Of a stretch of 64,000 nucleotides of DNA, positions 34,044 through 42,628 are shown piece after piece. A program made the position numbers and the translations under genes. Source of the DNA: Arthrobacter sp. StoSoilA2 (lineage in GTDB: Bacteria; Actinomycetota; Actinomycetes; Actinomycetales; Micrococcaceae); contig NZ_AP024643.1 of the NCBI RefSeq assembly GCF_019977195.1, positions 744,001-808,000 on the forward strand, written 5' to 3'. Below the pieces are notes generated by a model. The model was not told the origin of the DNA. It saw only the letters and a list, made by a program, of their open reading frames with translations, and did not search any database. Within the stretch, counting starts at the first letter, position 1; every line of letters starts with the position of its first letter.

Positions 34044-34966
34044 TGGTTCGGGTACTCGTAACAGGCGTCGGAGGACCAGCTGGCTCCTCCTTGGCGCGCC
34101 AGCTAAGAGAACTGGGACATTGGGTCCTGGGCGTTGATATGCAAGCAGTGAACGGTTCCGCGGCTCACATGGTCTCCTTGGTATCGGCCTCCAGCTCTCC
34201 CGACTATCTCTGGGAACTGCGGGGACTCGCGGGCGTCCATGCCATCGATCTTGTGGTGCCCACCGTCAGCGATGAACTCGTCCTGGTTTCCGAAGCCAGG
34301 CAAGGCTTCGCTCCTAATGTCGAGGTCCTTATTGCGGACCCCGCACCCGTTCGAACCGCGAATGACAAATTCCTCACCATGGGGTGCCTTGCAAATGCAG
34401 GCGTCGCTGTCCCGGATTTCGGGCTGCCCGGCGATTTCGCCTCTGTCAATCAGGCGATGGCGCGGCTAGGGGGATCCCTGGTGGTCAAGCCTCGGATTTC
34501 GCGCGGCGGACGCGGGGTGCAGGTACTGGAAAAGGCTGCCGACGGCGGCCGGAACGCCGCCCACGTCTGGTCCTCCTTGGACGATTCCTGGATTGTGCAA
34601 CGATTCGCGCCTGGAACGGAGTACGCGCCCGTGGTCCTCCACCACAGGCCTGAGCCGGGTCAGGACGATCTTGTGGTGGTGCTGGAGAAGACAGAACTCA
34701 AAGAGGGACGCGTGGGCAACGCCGTGTCCGTCAGGAGGATCGAGGGAGCCGGGAGTGCCGACGTTGCTCAATTGGCTGATTCAGCCGTGACCGCGCTCGG
34801 GTTGACAGGGCCCATCGACGTGGACGTGCGCCGCCTGCAGGACGGAAGCCCGGTGGTACTGGAGATCAACGCGAGGTTCGGTGCAAACAGTGCGTTCGCC
34901 CCCGAACTCCTGGAGAACGTCCTGGGCCGATATGTTGCCGGTCGATTGACCGGAAGGCGTGCGTGA
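34043..34966 (+). CDS. ATP-grasp domain protein (carbamoyl-phosphate synthase-like ligase)
   Basis: 307 residues. The N-terminal pre-ATP-grasp part has a Rossmann-like VLVTGVGGPAGSSLARQL. The central VVKPRISRGGRGVQVL and the C-terminal VVLEINARFGANSAF (Glu/Asn metal ligands) make it an ATP-dependent carboxylate-amine or carboxylate-thiol ligase. It is coupled by one base to the PIG-L gene and by GTGA to the synthase. A free amino sugar made by the deacetylase would be a natural acceptor for an acyl or aminoacyl group, but no substrate can be read. Confidence 0.85.
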   Translation: MVRVLVTGVGGPAGSSLARQLRELGHWVLGVDMQAVNGSAAHMVSLVSASSSPDYLWELRGLAGVHAIDLVVPTVSDELVLVSEARQGFAPNVEVLIADPAPVRTANDKFLTMGCLANAGVAVPDFGLPGDFASVNQAMARLGGSLVVKPRISRGGRGVQVLEKAADGGRNAAHVWSSLDDSWIVQRFAPGTEYAPVVLHHRPEPGQDDLVVVLEKTELKEGRVGNAVSVRRIEGAGSADVAQLADSAVTALGLTGPIDVDVRRLQDGSPVVLEINARFGANSAFAPELLENVLGRYVAGRLTGRRA

Positions 34967-36240
34967 CACCTCTTGATGCTGCCCTGGCGTTTGTCCAGGT
35001 TGGAGGCGTGCTGATTCTCAGTTTCGGTGTGGTCAAAATCGTCTACGTTCCATTGGCCTTGTATTTCAACCGGCTTTACCGTTCCAACTCCGCCAGGCAT
35101 CGCTATTCCGTCATCACTGACCGGCCCTTGGTCTCTGTGATCGTGCCCGGCTATAACGAGGCCGTGGTGATCACCAGTTGCGTCGAGTCGATACTTGCCA
35201 GCCGCTATTTACGCCTGGAAGTGATTCTGGTGGACGACGGTTCCACTGATTCCACCGCCAGCATCATGGCAGGGCTTGCAGATCAATATGATCGGGTCCG
35301 GTTTCTCTCCCAAACGAACGCAGGGAAGGGGGCTGCGCTCAACTATGGCATCGCCAAGGCCAAGGGAGACATCCTGATGTTTGTCGACGCCGACGGGATT
35401 TTTGCCCCCGACACCCTGATGCGCATGCTCGAGGGTTTTGATCACACCAAGGTAGGAGCGGTATGCGGCGACGACCGGCCGGTTAACCTGAATCGCGTTC
35501 AAACGATGATGCTTGCCGTCCTAAGCCACGTCGGGACAGGCCTGGTCCGCAGGGCCTTGTCCTTGCTGCATTGCCTGCCGATCGTCTCCGGGAACATAGG
35601 TGCCTTCCGCCGTGACGTAGTCCAGCTGGTAGGCGGTTTTCACGAGGACACGCTCGGTGAGGATCTTGAGCTCACTTGGCGTGTCTACAAGGCCGGCTAC
35701 CGGGTGAGGTTCCAGCCCTCAGCCCTGGTCTATGCCGAGTCGCCGTCAACGATGGGCGGATTGTGGCGGCAGCGCGTGCGGTGGTCGCGGGGCTTGCTTC
35801 AGACGCTCCGGATGCATATCGGTATGCTGGGCCGGCGGCGTTACGGGCTGTTTGGCATGTTTCTTTTGTTCAACGCCATCACCATGGTGGTGATCCCTGT
35901 GCTGCAACTTGCCATCTTGGCTGTGCTGCCGTTCCTGTACCTCGCTGGTTCTGGTCCGGTACCCGGTGAAGTCCTCGCCATTCTTGGCTGGTTGGGACTG
36001 TTTGTGTCCCTGGCGCTAATTGTCTTCTCCATTGGCCTCAACCGTTCATGGAAGGACCTTCGTTTTCTATGGACGCTGCCCCTGTGGCCCCTGTATTCGG
36101 TATTCGTTGGCCTGGCTTTAGCCAGCGCAATCATCAAGGAGATCCGCGGCAGCCCTGCCGTCTGGAACAAGTTGCAACGGACGGGCGTCATTTCCATAAC
36201 TGCCACAGAATCCGGCCCCCGCTACGAGGCAGGGGTATGA
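34963..36240 (+). CDS. Processive family 2 glycosyltransferase (polysaccharide synthase)
   Basis: 425 residues, GTG start in a GTGA overlap. One membrane helix (about 8-30) is followed by the GT-A domain: VSVIVPGYNEAVVI, VDDGSTDST, DADGIFAPD (DxD), the acceptor-site GEDLELTWR and the processive QRVRWSRG motif equivalent to Q/RxxRW. About four C-terminal helices follow. The design is that of IcaA/PgaC/HasA synthases, which polymerise UDP-sugars and export the chain. With a PIG-L deacetylase and a barrel-like lipoprotein, a PNAG-like or related amino-sugar polymer is a reasonable guess. Confidence 0.9.
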   Translation: MTPLDAALAFVQVGGVLILSFGVVKIVYVPLALYFNRLYRSNSARHRYSVITDRPLVSVIVPGYNEAVVITSCVESILASRYLRLEVILVDDGSTDSTASIMAGLADQYDRVRFLSQTNAGKGAALNYGIAKAKGDILMFVDADGIFAPDTLMRMLEGFDHTKVGAVCGDDRPVNLNRVQTMMLAVLSHVGTGLVRRALSLLHCLPIVSGNIGAFRRDVVQLVGGFHEDTLGEDLELTWRVYKAGYRVRFQPSALVYAESPSTMGGLWRQRVRWSRGLLQTLRMHIGMLGRRRYGLFGMFLLFNAITMVVIPVLQLAILAVLPFLYLAGSGPVPGEVLAILGWLGLFVSLALIVFSIGLNRSWKDLRFLWTLPLWPLYSVFVGLALASAIIKEIRGSPAVWNKLQRTGVISITATESGPRYEAGV

Positions 36241-37364
36241 AGGCTTTCGGATCCAGGATGCTGTTTGCCAGGCTAAGTGCTGCCCTGGTGGGCTCCGTTC
36301 TCCTTGGCGTTGCATTGACGGGTGTCGCCGCGTGTGGAGCAGAAACGGAGGTTCGTCCGATGGACCGCATGGTGAATCTTGGGTTTGAGGACGTCGTCAA
36401 CGAGGACCGTTTACCCCTTGTGGACCTGGCGGAACGATTGGAAGCCGTGGACGCCACCGCCGTATCGATCTCCGTGGGACGCACAGATTGGACGGCCTTT
36501 CCCTGGTCCGGCCAAGCCGGCTCGGCCTCTTATGAGGTTTCCCGCACTGGACGGGACTTCGTGGGGGAGGCGATCTCAGCATTGGCGAAAAGTGGGAAGG
36601 AACGGGATGTGATCCTCACGATCGATGTCCTGTTGGACCGTGCGCTGAGTGAGGACCCCTCCCTGGCCGGTCGGAATATCGCTGGTGAGCCATCCAAAGC
36701 CTTCGCCAGTGTGTCGTCCCTGCGGCACGGCAAGGCCGGCGCCCGCTTGGCTTCCTTGTCTGCCGCCGTCGCGAAGAAGTACCGGCCCACAGCGGTGAAT
36801 CTCACGGAATTGATGTTCGATGATTTCACCTTTGGCAGTGATGACTTCGATGACTTCAAAGCCACCACCGGAGAAGATGACTGGCCCAGAAACCATGAAG
36901 GCGGGATCGACCAGTCGGATGCCCGGATCAGCACTTGGCGGAGCGAAGCCATGGCTGACATCGTGCGCAGGGTGGCAGCCGCCGTCGAACCCTATGGCGT
37001 CCGGCTGGAGATGGACGTGCGCTCGCCGCGGGAATCACCGTCGGCGGACCGCTCCGACAGCGGCCACGATTACGACCTCTTGCTAAAGCAGCTCGACCGG
37101 CTCCACGTTTGGGAGTACGTAGGACTTAATGCCGAGCGCTCGCCGCGGACGAAGGACCTCGCAGAAGCCCTGACCCGCCGCGCGGGCTCCCGCATGTCAT
37201 TGTCTATCGGGCTCTGGTCCGATGACGGCACGATCTCCCCGGAAAGGTTCGAAACGGCTTTGCGTGAGGCTTCCCGGGGCGGGGCCACCTCGGTGTCCGT
37301 GACACCCGTAAGCCTCATGACCGACGCGCATTGGGAGGTCTTGCGGAAGGCTTGGGTCCGGTAA
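36237..37364 (+). CDS. Lipoprotein with glycosidase-like (TIM-barrel) domain
   Basis: 375 residues; ATG overlaps the synthase stop (ATGA). The lipobox VAAC-GAE places the lipid at about Cys32. The mature protein alternates strands and helices in barrel fashion, with acidic clusters at strand ends: NLTELMFDDFTFGSDDF, GVRLEMDVRSPRES, SGHDYDLLLKQLDRLHVWEYVG and MSLSIGLWSDDG. Closely spaced Asp/Glu after strands resemble the C-terminal glycosidase domain of PgaB-like proteins. No family match can be proven by eye. It is probably an extracytoplasmic polymer-processing partner of the synthase. Confidence 0.72.
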   Translation: MKAFGSRMLFARLSAALVGSVLLGVALTGVAACGAETEVRPMDRMVNLGFEDVVNEDRLPLVDLAERLEAVDATAVSISVGRTDWTAFPWSGQAGSASYEVSRTGRDFVGEAISALAKSGKERDVILTIDVLLDRALSEDPSLAGRNIAGEPSKAFASVSSLRHGKAGARLASLSAAVAKKYRPTAVNLTELMFDDFTFGSDDFDDFKATTGEDDWPRNHEGGIDQSDARISTWRSEAMADIVRRVAAAVEPYGVRLEMDVRSPRESPSADRSDSGHDYDLLLKQLDRLHVWEYVGLNAERSPRTKDLAEALTRRAGSRMSLSIGLWSDDGTISPERFETALREASRGGATSVSVTPVSLMTDAHWEVLRKAWVR

Positions 37365-37407
37365 TTACGGGCTGTCCGGCGCTCATCCCGGGGCGTACCC
37401 TGAGCGC

Positions 37408-37737
37408 ATGGGCATGGAATCCGTGATGACGGCAGTAGTAAGCCCTGCACTGATTGTCGGGTCGGTTTGGGCTGGCACACGGCTGGTGCAGAAGGGTGTT
37501 TCCGCGAAGGGGGCAACGGGCACACTCGGGAGTGTCCTATCCATGATCGAGCCGGCCACTGGTGCGCCGACCAAAATGGAGGCCGCGGCAGCCCGCGAGG
37601 AAATGCGGCAGCGAAGGCACGAGAAATTGGTAGCCGGTCCGGGCACCGCAGAGGTCGGGCTATTCGCCGGGAAGGTGGTCCTGCCGCCGTCGGCCGACAT
37701 GATAGGCAGGCAGCAATCCGGTGAGGCCAAAATCTGA
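37408..37737 (+). CDS. Small hypothetical protein with N-terminal hydrophobic segment
   Basis: 109 residues. Residues 6-24 are hydrophobic and could anchor it. The rest is soluble, with a basic helix EEMRQRRHEKL and an end rich in small residues. It is not recognised. A weak ribosome-binding site and the short length leave some doubt, but the frame is open, lies in a gap between two operons on the same strand, and has normal codon use. Confidence 0.5.
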   Translation: MGMESVMTAVVSPALIVGSVWAGTRLVQKGVSAKGATGTLGSVLSMIEPATGAPTKMEAAAAREEMRQRRHEKLVAGPGTAEVGLFAGKVVLPPSADMIGRQQSGEAKI

Positions 37738-37852
37738 GACGTATTCCCGAGGTCGAGTCTGGTGCGGGTAAGATCCCGTAGGAAACATTAGTAACCCGGC
37801 TCACAGTATCCAGCGCAGTGTACGAGCCAAAACCAGCCGAAGGTAAGTATTT

Positions 37853-40651
37853 ATGGTTCACACTGCCCATCAAGACACCGATCTCGCTGCAGAACTGCGG
37901 GCTGATGTACGCCGGGTTTCCACCCTGTTGGGTGAGTCCCTGGTGCGACAACACGGCCCGGAATTGCTGCAGCTCGTGGAGCAGGTCCGCTTGCTGACCA
38001 AGGAATCCAAAGAGGCCGCGCGGGGCGGGGCGGACGCGACCGGTCCATGGAGCGCGCACGACGTCGTAGCCCAGGTCCGCGAGTTGCTCGCGTCCTTGCC
38101 TCTGGACCAGGCGACGGATCTGGTTCGCGCCTTCGCGTTCTATTTCCACCTCAGCAATGCGGCAGAGCAGGTCCACCGCGTCCGCGGGCTAAGGACCCGA
38201 CAGGAGAAGGACGGCTGGCTTGCGAAGGCCGTTACGGAAATTGCCGGCCAGGCTGGGCCTCAGGTCCTTCAGGACGTTGTTAATGAGCTTGACGTGCGGC
38301 CCATTTTCACGGCACACCCCACGGAGGCTTCGCGACGCTCAGTGCTGGACAAGGTCCGCAAACTCTCCGACGTCCTGGCCCAGCCCACGGAAGAGGGAAC
38401 CACTGCCCGACGCCGCCAGGATCGCCAGCTCTCGGAAATCATCGACCAAATGTGGCAGACCGATGAGCTTCGCCAGGTCCGGCCAACGCCTGTGGATGAA
38501 GCCCGTAACGCGATCTACTACCTGAACAGCATCCTCACCGATGCCATGCCGGAGATGCTGACAGACCTTTCCGAACTCCTTGCCGAGCACGGGGTGGTCC
38601 TGCCCGCCGCAAGCGCGCCGCTGCGTTTCGGTTCATGGATCGGTGGCGACCGCGATGGAAACCCCAACGTTACCGCGGCTGTTACGCGCGAGATCCTGCA
38701 GTTGCAGAACCAGAATGCGGTCCGGATCAGTATTGCGCTGATCGACGAGCTGATCTCGGTGCTGTCCAACTCCACCGCCCTGTTCGGGGCCGACCAGGAG
38801 TTGCTGGATTCGATCGAGGTGGACCTCAAGAACCTCCCCGGTCTGGATAAGCGCATCCTGGAGCTCAATGCCCAGGAGCCTTATCGACTCAAGCTCACGT
38901 GTATCAAGGCCAAGCTCATCAATACGGGCCGCCGCGTTTCCGCCTCGACTTATCATGAGCCCGGCCGGGACTACGCCACTACGAGTGAGCTGTTGGCCGA
39001 GTTCGGCCTGCTTGAGGCGTCGCTCCGGAACCACGCTGCGGGCCTTGTTGCCGATGGCGCCTTGGCACGTGTTCGCCGTGCGATCGCAGCCTTCGGCCTT
39101 CACCTGGCAACCTTGGACATCCGCGAACATGCCGATTACCACCACGATGCAGTCGGACAGCTCGTGGACCGTCTTGGTACCGAGAAGCCGTACGCCTCTC
39201 TGACCCGCGAGGAACGTTTCGAATTCCTCGGTGCCGAGCTGGCCTCACGCCGTCCGCTCTCCGGCCACCCGATCAAACTCGAAGGCACTGCGGACGGCAC
39301 CTACGACGTCTTCCGGAGCATCCGCCAGGCCCTGCACACGTACGGTCCGGACGTCGTGGAAACATACATTATTTCCATGACCCGGGGCGCCGATGACGTC
39401 CTGGCGGCAGCTGTGCTGGCACGCGAGGCTGGTTTGATTGACCTCTTCGGGGCAAAGCCGCACGCCAAGATCGGCTTTGCTCCGCTGCTGGAAACCGTCG
39501 AGGAGCTCCGCGCGTCCGCTGAGATTGTGGATCAGTTGCTCTCCGATCCGTCCTACCGTGAACTGGTCCGGCTCCGCGGCGACGTCCAGGAAATCATGCT
39601 CGGATACTCCGATTCCAACAAGGAATCCGGTGTCATGACCAGCCAGTGGGAGATCCACAAGACCCAGCGGAAGCTGCGCGATGTGGCTGCCAAGCACGGT
39701 GTGAGGGTCCGCTTGTTCCACGGCCGTGGTGGTTCCGTAGGCCGTGGTGGTGGTCCGACGTACGACGCCATCATGGCCCAGCCCAACGGTGTCCTCGAGG
39801 GCGAAATTAAGTTCACGGAGCAGGGCGAGGTCATCTCGGACAAGTACTCACTTCCCGAGCTTGCCCGCGAGAACCTTGAGCTATCCCTGGCAGCAGTCAT
39901 GCAGGGTTCTGCCTTGCACCGGACTCCGCGTACCTCCGAAGACGAGCGCGTGCGCTACGCGAACGTCATGGAAACAATTTCCGATGCTGCCTTTGCACGC
40001 TACCGGGCATTGATCGACGACGCCGATCTTCCGGCCTATTTCCTGGCCTCCACACCTGTGGAGCAGTTGGGTTCCTTGAACATCGGATCACGCCCTTCCA
40101 AGCGGCCCGATTCCGGAGCAGGCCTGGGTGGCCTCCGTGCGATCCCGTGGGTGTTCGGTTGGACGCAGTCCCGTCAGATCGTTCCCGGCTGGTTTGGCGT
40201 GGGCTCCGGCCTGAAGGCGGCACGGGAAGCCGGTGACGCTGATCAGCTGATGGAAATGATGGACCGCTGGCACTTCTTCCGTTCGGTGATTTCCAACGTC
40301 GAAATGACCTTGGCCAAGACCGACATGGAAATCGCGGGACACTACGTTTCCTCGTTGGTCCCGGAGGAATTGCACCGCCTGTTCCACATGATCCGGGACG
40401 AGTACGAGCTCACCGTGGCCGAAATCGAACGCCTCACTGGAGAGATTGAACTTCTGGACGCCCAGCCCACGCTGAAGCGGTCCCTGGAAATCCGTGACCA
40501 GTATCTGGATCCCATCAGTTACCTCCAAGTGGAGCTGCTGCGACGCGTCCGCGAGGAATCGGTGTCCGGCGCGGAAATTGATGAACGTCTCCAGCGCGCC
40601 ATGCTGATCACCGTCAACGGAGTGGCAGCCGGCCTGCGTAACACCGGCTAG
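37853..40651 (+). CDS. ppc: Phosphoenolpyruvate carboxylase
   Basis: 932 residues, full length. It makes oxaloacetate from PEP and bicarbonate to refill the TCA cycle. Landmarks are FTAHPTEASRRSVL (catalytic His, about residue 148), the GGDRDGNPNVT loop, MLGYSDSNKESG, and FHGRGGSVGRGGGP (phosphate-binding Arg and Gly loop), followed by the C-terminal AGLRNTG end typical of the enzyme. The ATG at 37853 follows a purine-rich GAAGGTAAG. It is monocistronic, bounded by a small hypothetical gene and the 32-bp repeat locus. Confidence 0.97.
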   Translation: MVHTAHQDTDLAAELRADVRRVSTLLGESLVRQHGPELLQLVEQVRLLTKESKEAARGGADATGPWSAHDVVAQVRELLASLPLDQATDLVRAFAFYFHLSNAAEQVHRVRGLRTRQEKDGWLAKAVTEIAGQAGPQVLQDVVNELDVRPIFTAHPTEASRRSVLDKVRKLSDVLAQPTEEGTTARRRQDRQLSEIIDQMWQTDELRQVRPTPVDEARNAIYYLNSILTDAMPEMLTDLSELLAEHGVVLPAASAPLRFGSWIGGDRDGNPNVTAAVTREILQLQNQNAVRISIALIDELISVLSNSTALFGADQELLDSIEVDLKNLPGLDKRILELNAQEPYRLKLTCIKAKLINTGRRVSASTYHEPGRDYATTSELLAEFGLLEASLRNHAAGLVADGALARVRRAIAAFGLHLATLDIREHADYHHDAVGQLVDRLGTEKPYASLTREERFEFLGAELASRRPLSGHPIKLEGTADGTYDVFRSIRQALHTYGPDVVETYIISMTRGADDVLAAAVLAREAGLIDLFGAKPHAKIGFAPLLETVEELRASAEIVDQLLSDPSYRELVRLRGDVQEIMLGYSDSNKESGVMTSQWEIHKTQRKLRDVAAKHGVRVRLFHGRGGSVGRGGGPTYDAIMAQPNGVLEGEIKFTEQGEVISDKYSLPELARENLELSLAAVMQGSALHRTPRTSEDERVRYANVMETISDAAFARYRALIDDADLPAYFLASTPVEQLGSLNIGSRPSKRPDSGAGLGGLRAIPWVFGWTQSRQIVPGWFGVGSGLKAAREAGDADQLMEMMDRWHFFRSVISNVEMTLAKTDMEIAGHYVSSLVPEELHRLFHMIRDEYELTVAEIERLTGEIELLDAQPTLKRSLEIRDQYLDPISYLQVELLRRVREESVSGAEIDERLQRAMLITVNGVAAGLRNTG

Positions 40652-40656
40652 ACGTT

Positions 40657-40760
40657 CTCTCACATCCTGCCGGTTTTTCAGGATCGCTCTCTCACATCCT
40701 GCCGGTTTTTCCGGATCGCTCTCTCCCCCTTCGAAATGTCGATGGGGCGGGGGAGCGTTC
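40657..40760 (-). repeat. 32-bp intergenic repeat, locus B (about 3 units)
   Basis: Units begin at 40657, 40689 and 40721 with an exact 32-base period. Read on the minus strand, the unit core is GGCAGGATGTGAGAGAGCGA followed by a CCGGAAAAACCGG palindrome. The third unit keeps the CTCTC edge but swaps its inside for a longer self-complementary CCCCC/GGGGG stem and ends GGGAGCGTTCC. The core is shared with locus A at 624. Each unit can form a small stem-loop. Confidence 0.75.
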
Positions 40761-40799
40761 CGGCTTAAAGCACCTGTGCCTGAGCGTTAGGGTTGTTGG

Positions 40800-41105
40800 A
40801 TGCCGTCGTTCCAGACCAAGTTGAAGATCACTGGCCTTAAGCCTGGCAACCCTCCCGAATCAGTCATGGCAGCGGCCATCGAAGCTTTGGAAACCCGCCA
40901 TCATGTCGAATCGAACCAGCTCGATATCGTGGGAGGAGTCCCGCAGCTCAGCCTCCGCTTCATGGTTGACGCCCGCGATTACACGGGTGAGAACGACGAA
41001 GCCCTAACCTCGGCTGCCATGATGCGCGACGCCGTCGAACGCGTGGCGCTGACCGGGAGCCTTTACGTGCTGCGTCGTAGCCGCGGACGCTGGGCGCCGA
41101 TTTAG
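40800..41105 (+). CDS. Conserved hypothetical protein, about 100 residues
   Basis: 101 residues, soluble, with an alpha/beta pattern: KLKITGLKPG, a helix AAIEALETRHHVESNQLDIVGG, a strand QLSLRFMVD and a C-terminal amphipathic helix ending in LYVLRRSRGRW. Not a known enzyme to me. It is compact, codon use is normal, and it ends just before a convergent DedA gene, so it is very probably real. Function unknown. Confidence 0.65.
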   Translation: MPSFQTKLKITGLKPGNPPESVMAAAIEALETRHHVESNQLDIVGGVPQLSLRFMVDARDYTGENDEALTSAAMMRDAVERVALTGSLYVLRRSRGRWAPI

Positions 41106-41112
41106 GCTGGGG

Positions 41113-41745
41113 TCACTCCGGCTGCGGCAGGTCGCCGTCGAAGGGTTCATCCACTGGGGAACGGTTCCCGCGCCGCCGTGTCACGATCAACCCGACCACC
41201 ACACCGATGACCAAGCCGACGCCCACCCCAATCAGTGAGCTGGCCCAGAACGGCAGTTTGGTTGCAGAGCCTGTGAAGTAGCCCAGGCCCACCTGCCAGA
41301 CCGCCCACAGCACTGCGCCCAACCCGGCGCAGAGGCTGAAGCCGCGGGCCGAGACGTTGGCGATTCCAGCTGCGGACGAGGTTGCGAGCCTGCCGCCAGG
41401 GACGAACCGGGCGCCGATAATGGCGCCGTAGGTGGAGGATCGGCCTGCCTTGGCGATAGCCTCGTGGATTCCACGGTGGACTTTCCGGCCCCATCCCCAG
41501 CGATCAAGTACATGGCTCACCCGCCGCTTGAACAGCACGTAGACTGCCATGTCTCCGAGCCAGGACGCGAAGGCTGCGAGTAGGAGGATGAGCCAGAAAT
41601 TGGCGTGGCCGTCGGCCGCCAGCGCACCGCCGGTGATGACCACCATTTCGGACGGGATCGGTGGGAAGATGGCGTCGCCCAGCACGATGGGAACGATCCA
41701 CAAGTAAATTGCGGATCCCCACGTCTCGGGGGCGATGAAGTCCAT
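41113..41745 (-). CDS. DedA-family membrane protein
   Basis: 210 residues from the ATG at 41745. It shows FPPIPSEMVVITGGALA near the N-terminus (re-entrant loop with the conserved Glu) and the GARFVPGGRLATSSAAG block with the essential Arg and Gly residues of DedA/SNARE-associated proteins. Four to five membrane segments follow, then a basic-acidic tail. DedA proteins flip undecaprenyl phosphate or phospholipids and affect division and envelope stress. It is divergent from the macrodomain gene across 53 bases. Confidence 0.88.
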   Translation of the reverse strand: MDFIAPETWGSAIYLWIVPIVLGDAIFPPIPSEMVVITGGALAADGHANFWLILLLAAFASWLGDMAVYVLFKRRVSHVLDRWGWGRKVHRGIHEAIAKAGRSSTYGAIIGARFVPGGRLATSSAAGIANVSARGFSLCAGLGAVLWAVWQVGLGYFTGSATKLPFWASSLIGVGVGLVIGVVVGLIVTRRRGNRSPVDEPFDGDLPQPE

Positions 41746-41798
41746 TGGCACAAGGTACCGCACTTGCCGCCATGGCCGCTCGGCGGGAGACTGGCGCA

Positions 41799-42335
41799 AT
41801 GCAGATCGAAATCATGCACGGGGACATCACCACGCGCGATGTAGATGCGATCGTCAACGCCGCCAACTCTTCACTGCTCGGTGGAGGGGGAGTGGACGGT
41901 GCGATACATCGGGCCGCCGGGCCGGAACTGCTGGAGGCCTGCCGCGAGGTCCGTCGCACCAAAGTGCCGGACGGTCTGGCTGTTGGCGCCGCCGTCGTGA
42001 CTCCCGGATTCAGGCTCCCGGCGCGCTGGGTGATTCATACCGTAGGTCCCAACCGGCGTGCCGGCCAAACCGATCCTGCTCTGCTCGCCTCTTGCTTCCG
42101 GGAAAGCCTGAATGCGGCCGTGGAGTTGGGTGCACGGTCTATCGCTTTTCCCGCGATCAGCGCTGGAATCTTTGGTTGGGATGCCCGGGAGGTCGCGGAA
42201 GTAGCGTTCGACGCCGTGAGTTCGTTTTCATCTGCGTCTGCAGTTGATGCCGGGACGGCCAGCGGCCTTGAGTTGGTGGAGTTCGTCCTGTTTTCGGAGG
42301 ATACGACGGCGGTCTTCCGGTCCGTGTTCAGCTAG
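41799..42335 (+). CDS. Macrodomain protein, O-acetyl-ADP-ribose deacetylase-like
   Basis: 178 residues. GDITTRDVDAIVNAANSSLL is the ADP-ribose-binding motif, followed by GGGGVDGAIHRAAG (catalytic Asn/Asp and Gly loop), WVIHTVGP and the phosphate loop ARSIAFPAISAGIFG. The fold removes ADP-ribose or acetyl groups from ADP-ribosylated substrates. The ATG at 41799 has a GGGAG nine bases upstream. It ends four bases inside the convergent small membrane gene. Confidence 0.92.
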   Translation: MQIEIMHGDITTRDVDAIVNAANSSLLGGGGVDGAIHRAAGPELLEACREVRRTKVPDGLAVGAAVVTPGFRLPARWVIHTVGPNRRAGQTDPALLASCFRESLNAAVELGARSIAFPAISAGIFGWDAREVAEVAFDAVSSFSSASAVDAGTASGLELVEFVLFSEDTTAVFRSVFS

Positions 42336-42592
42336 TTGGGCGCGCGTCGAGTAATCAGGTGGGCGCGCATGCGGTGCAGTTGGGGCATGAGGCCGTAGAT
42401 GACGATCGGGACAGCGATGGTGGCCAGGATGAAGGTGCGCAACACAGGAGCCAGGGTCCCGAGCCATTCGCCGAGCACCACATTGATCGCTACGAGGGTC
42501 GGGAACACAGCGAGCCAGATCATTAGCGCAAGTTGGTGCTTGTTTGGCGGCGGGACCTTTACGGGTGTGGTGGGGGTGGTGGGCTTTGTCAT
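42332..42592 (-). CDS. Small two-helix membrane protein (DUF2798-like)
   Basis: 86 residues with AAGGAG five bases before the ATG. Two membrane helices: HQLALMIWLAVFPTLVAIN and LRTFILATIAVPIVIYG, followed by LMPQLHRMRAHL. This Trp/Pro-containing pattern also occurs in the membrane tail of some antibiotic-biosynthesis monooxygenase-like proteins. It follows the flavin reductase-like gene on the same strand (36-base gap) and probably shares its transcript. Function unknown. Confidence 0.7.
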   Translation of the reverse strand: MTKPTTPTTPVKVPPPNKHQLALMIWLAVFPTLVAINVVLGEWLGTLAPVLRTFILATIAVPIVIYGLMPQLHRMRAHLITRRAPN

Positions 42593-42628
42593 TGGTGCTC
42601 CTTAATTCTGTTGAGGGGGTTTGCCGGG

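Noticed and set aside
37070..38176. 368-codon minus-strand frame
   Set aside because: Crosses from the lipoprotein to ppc antisense and covers ppc's start; no domain.
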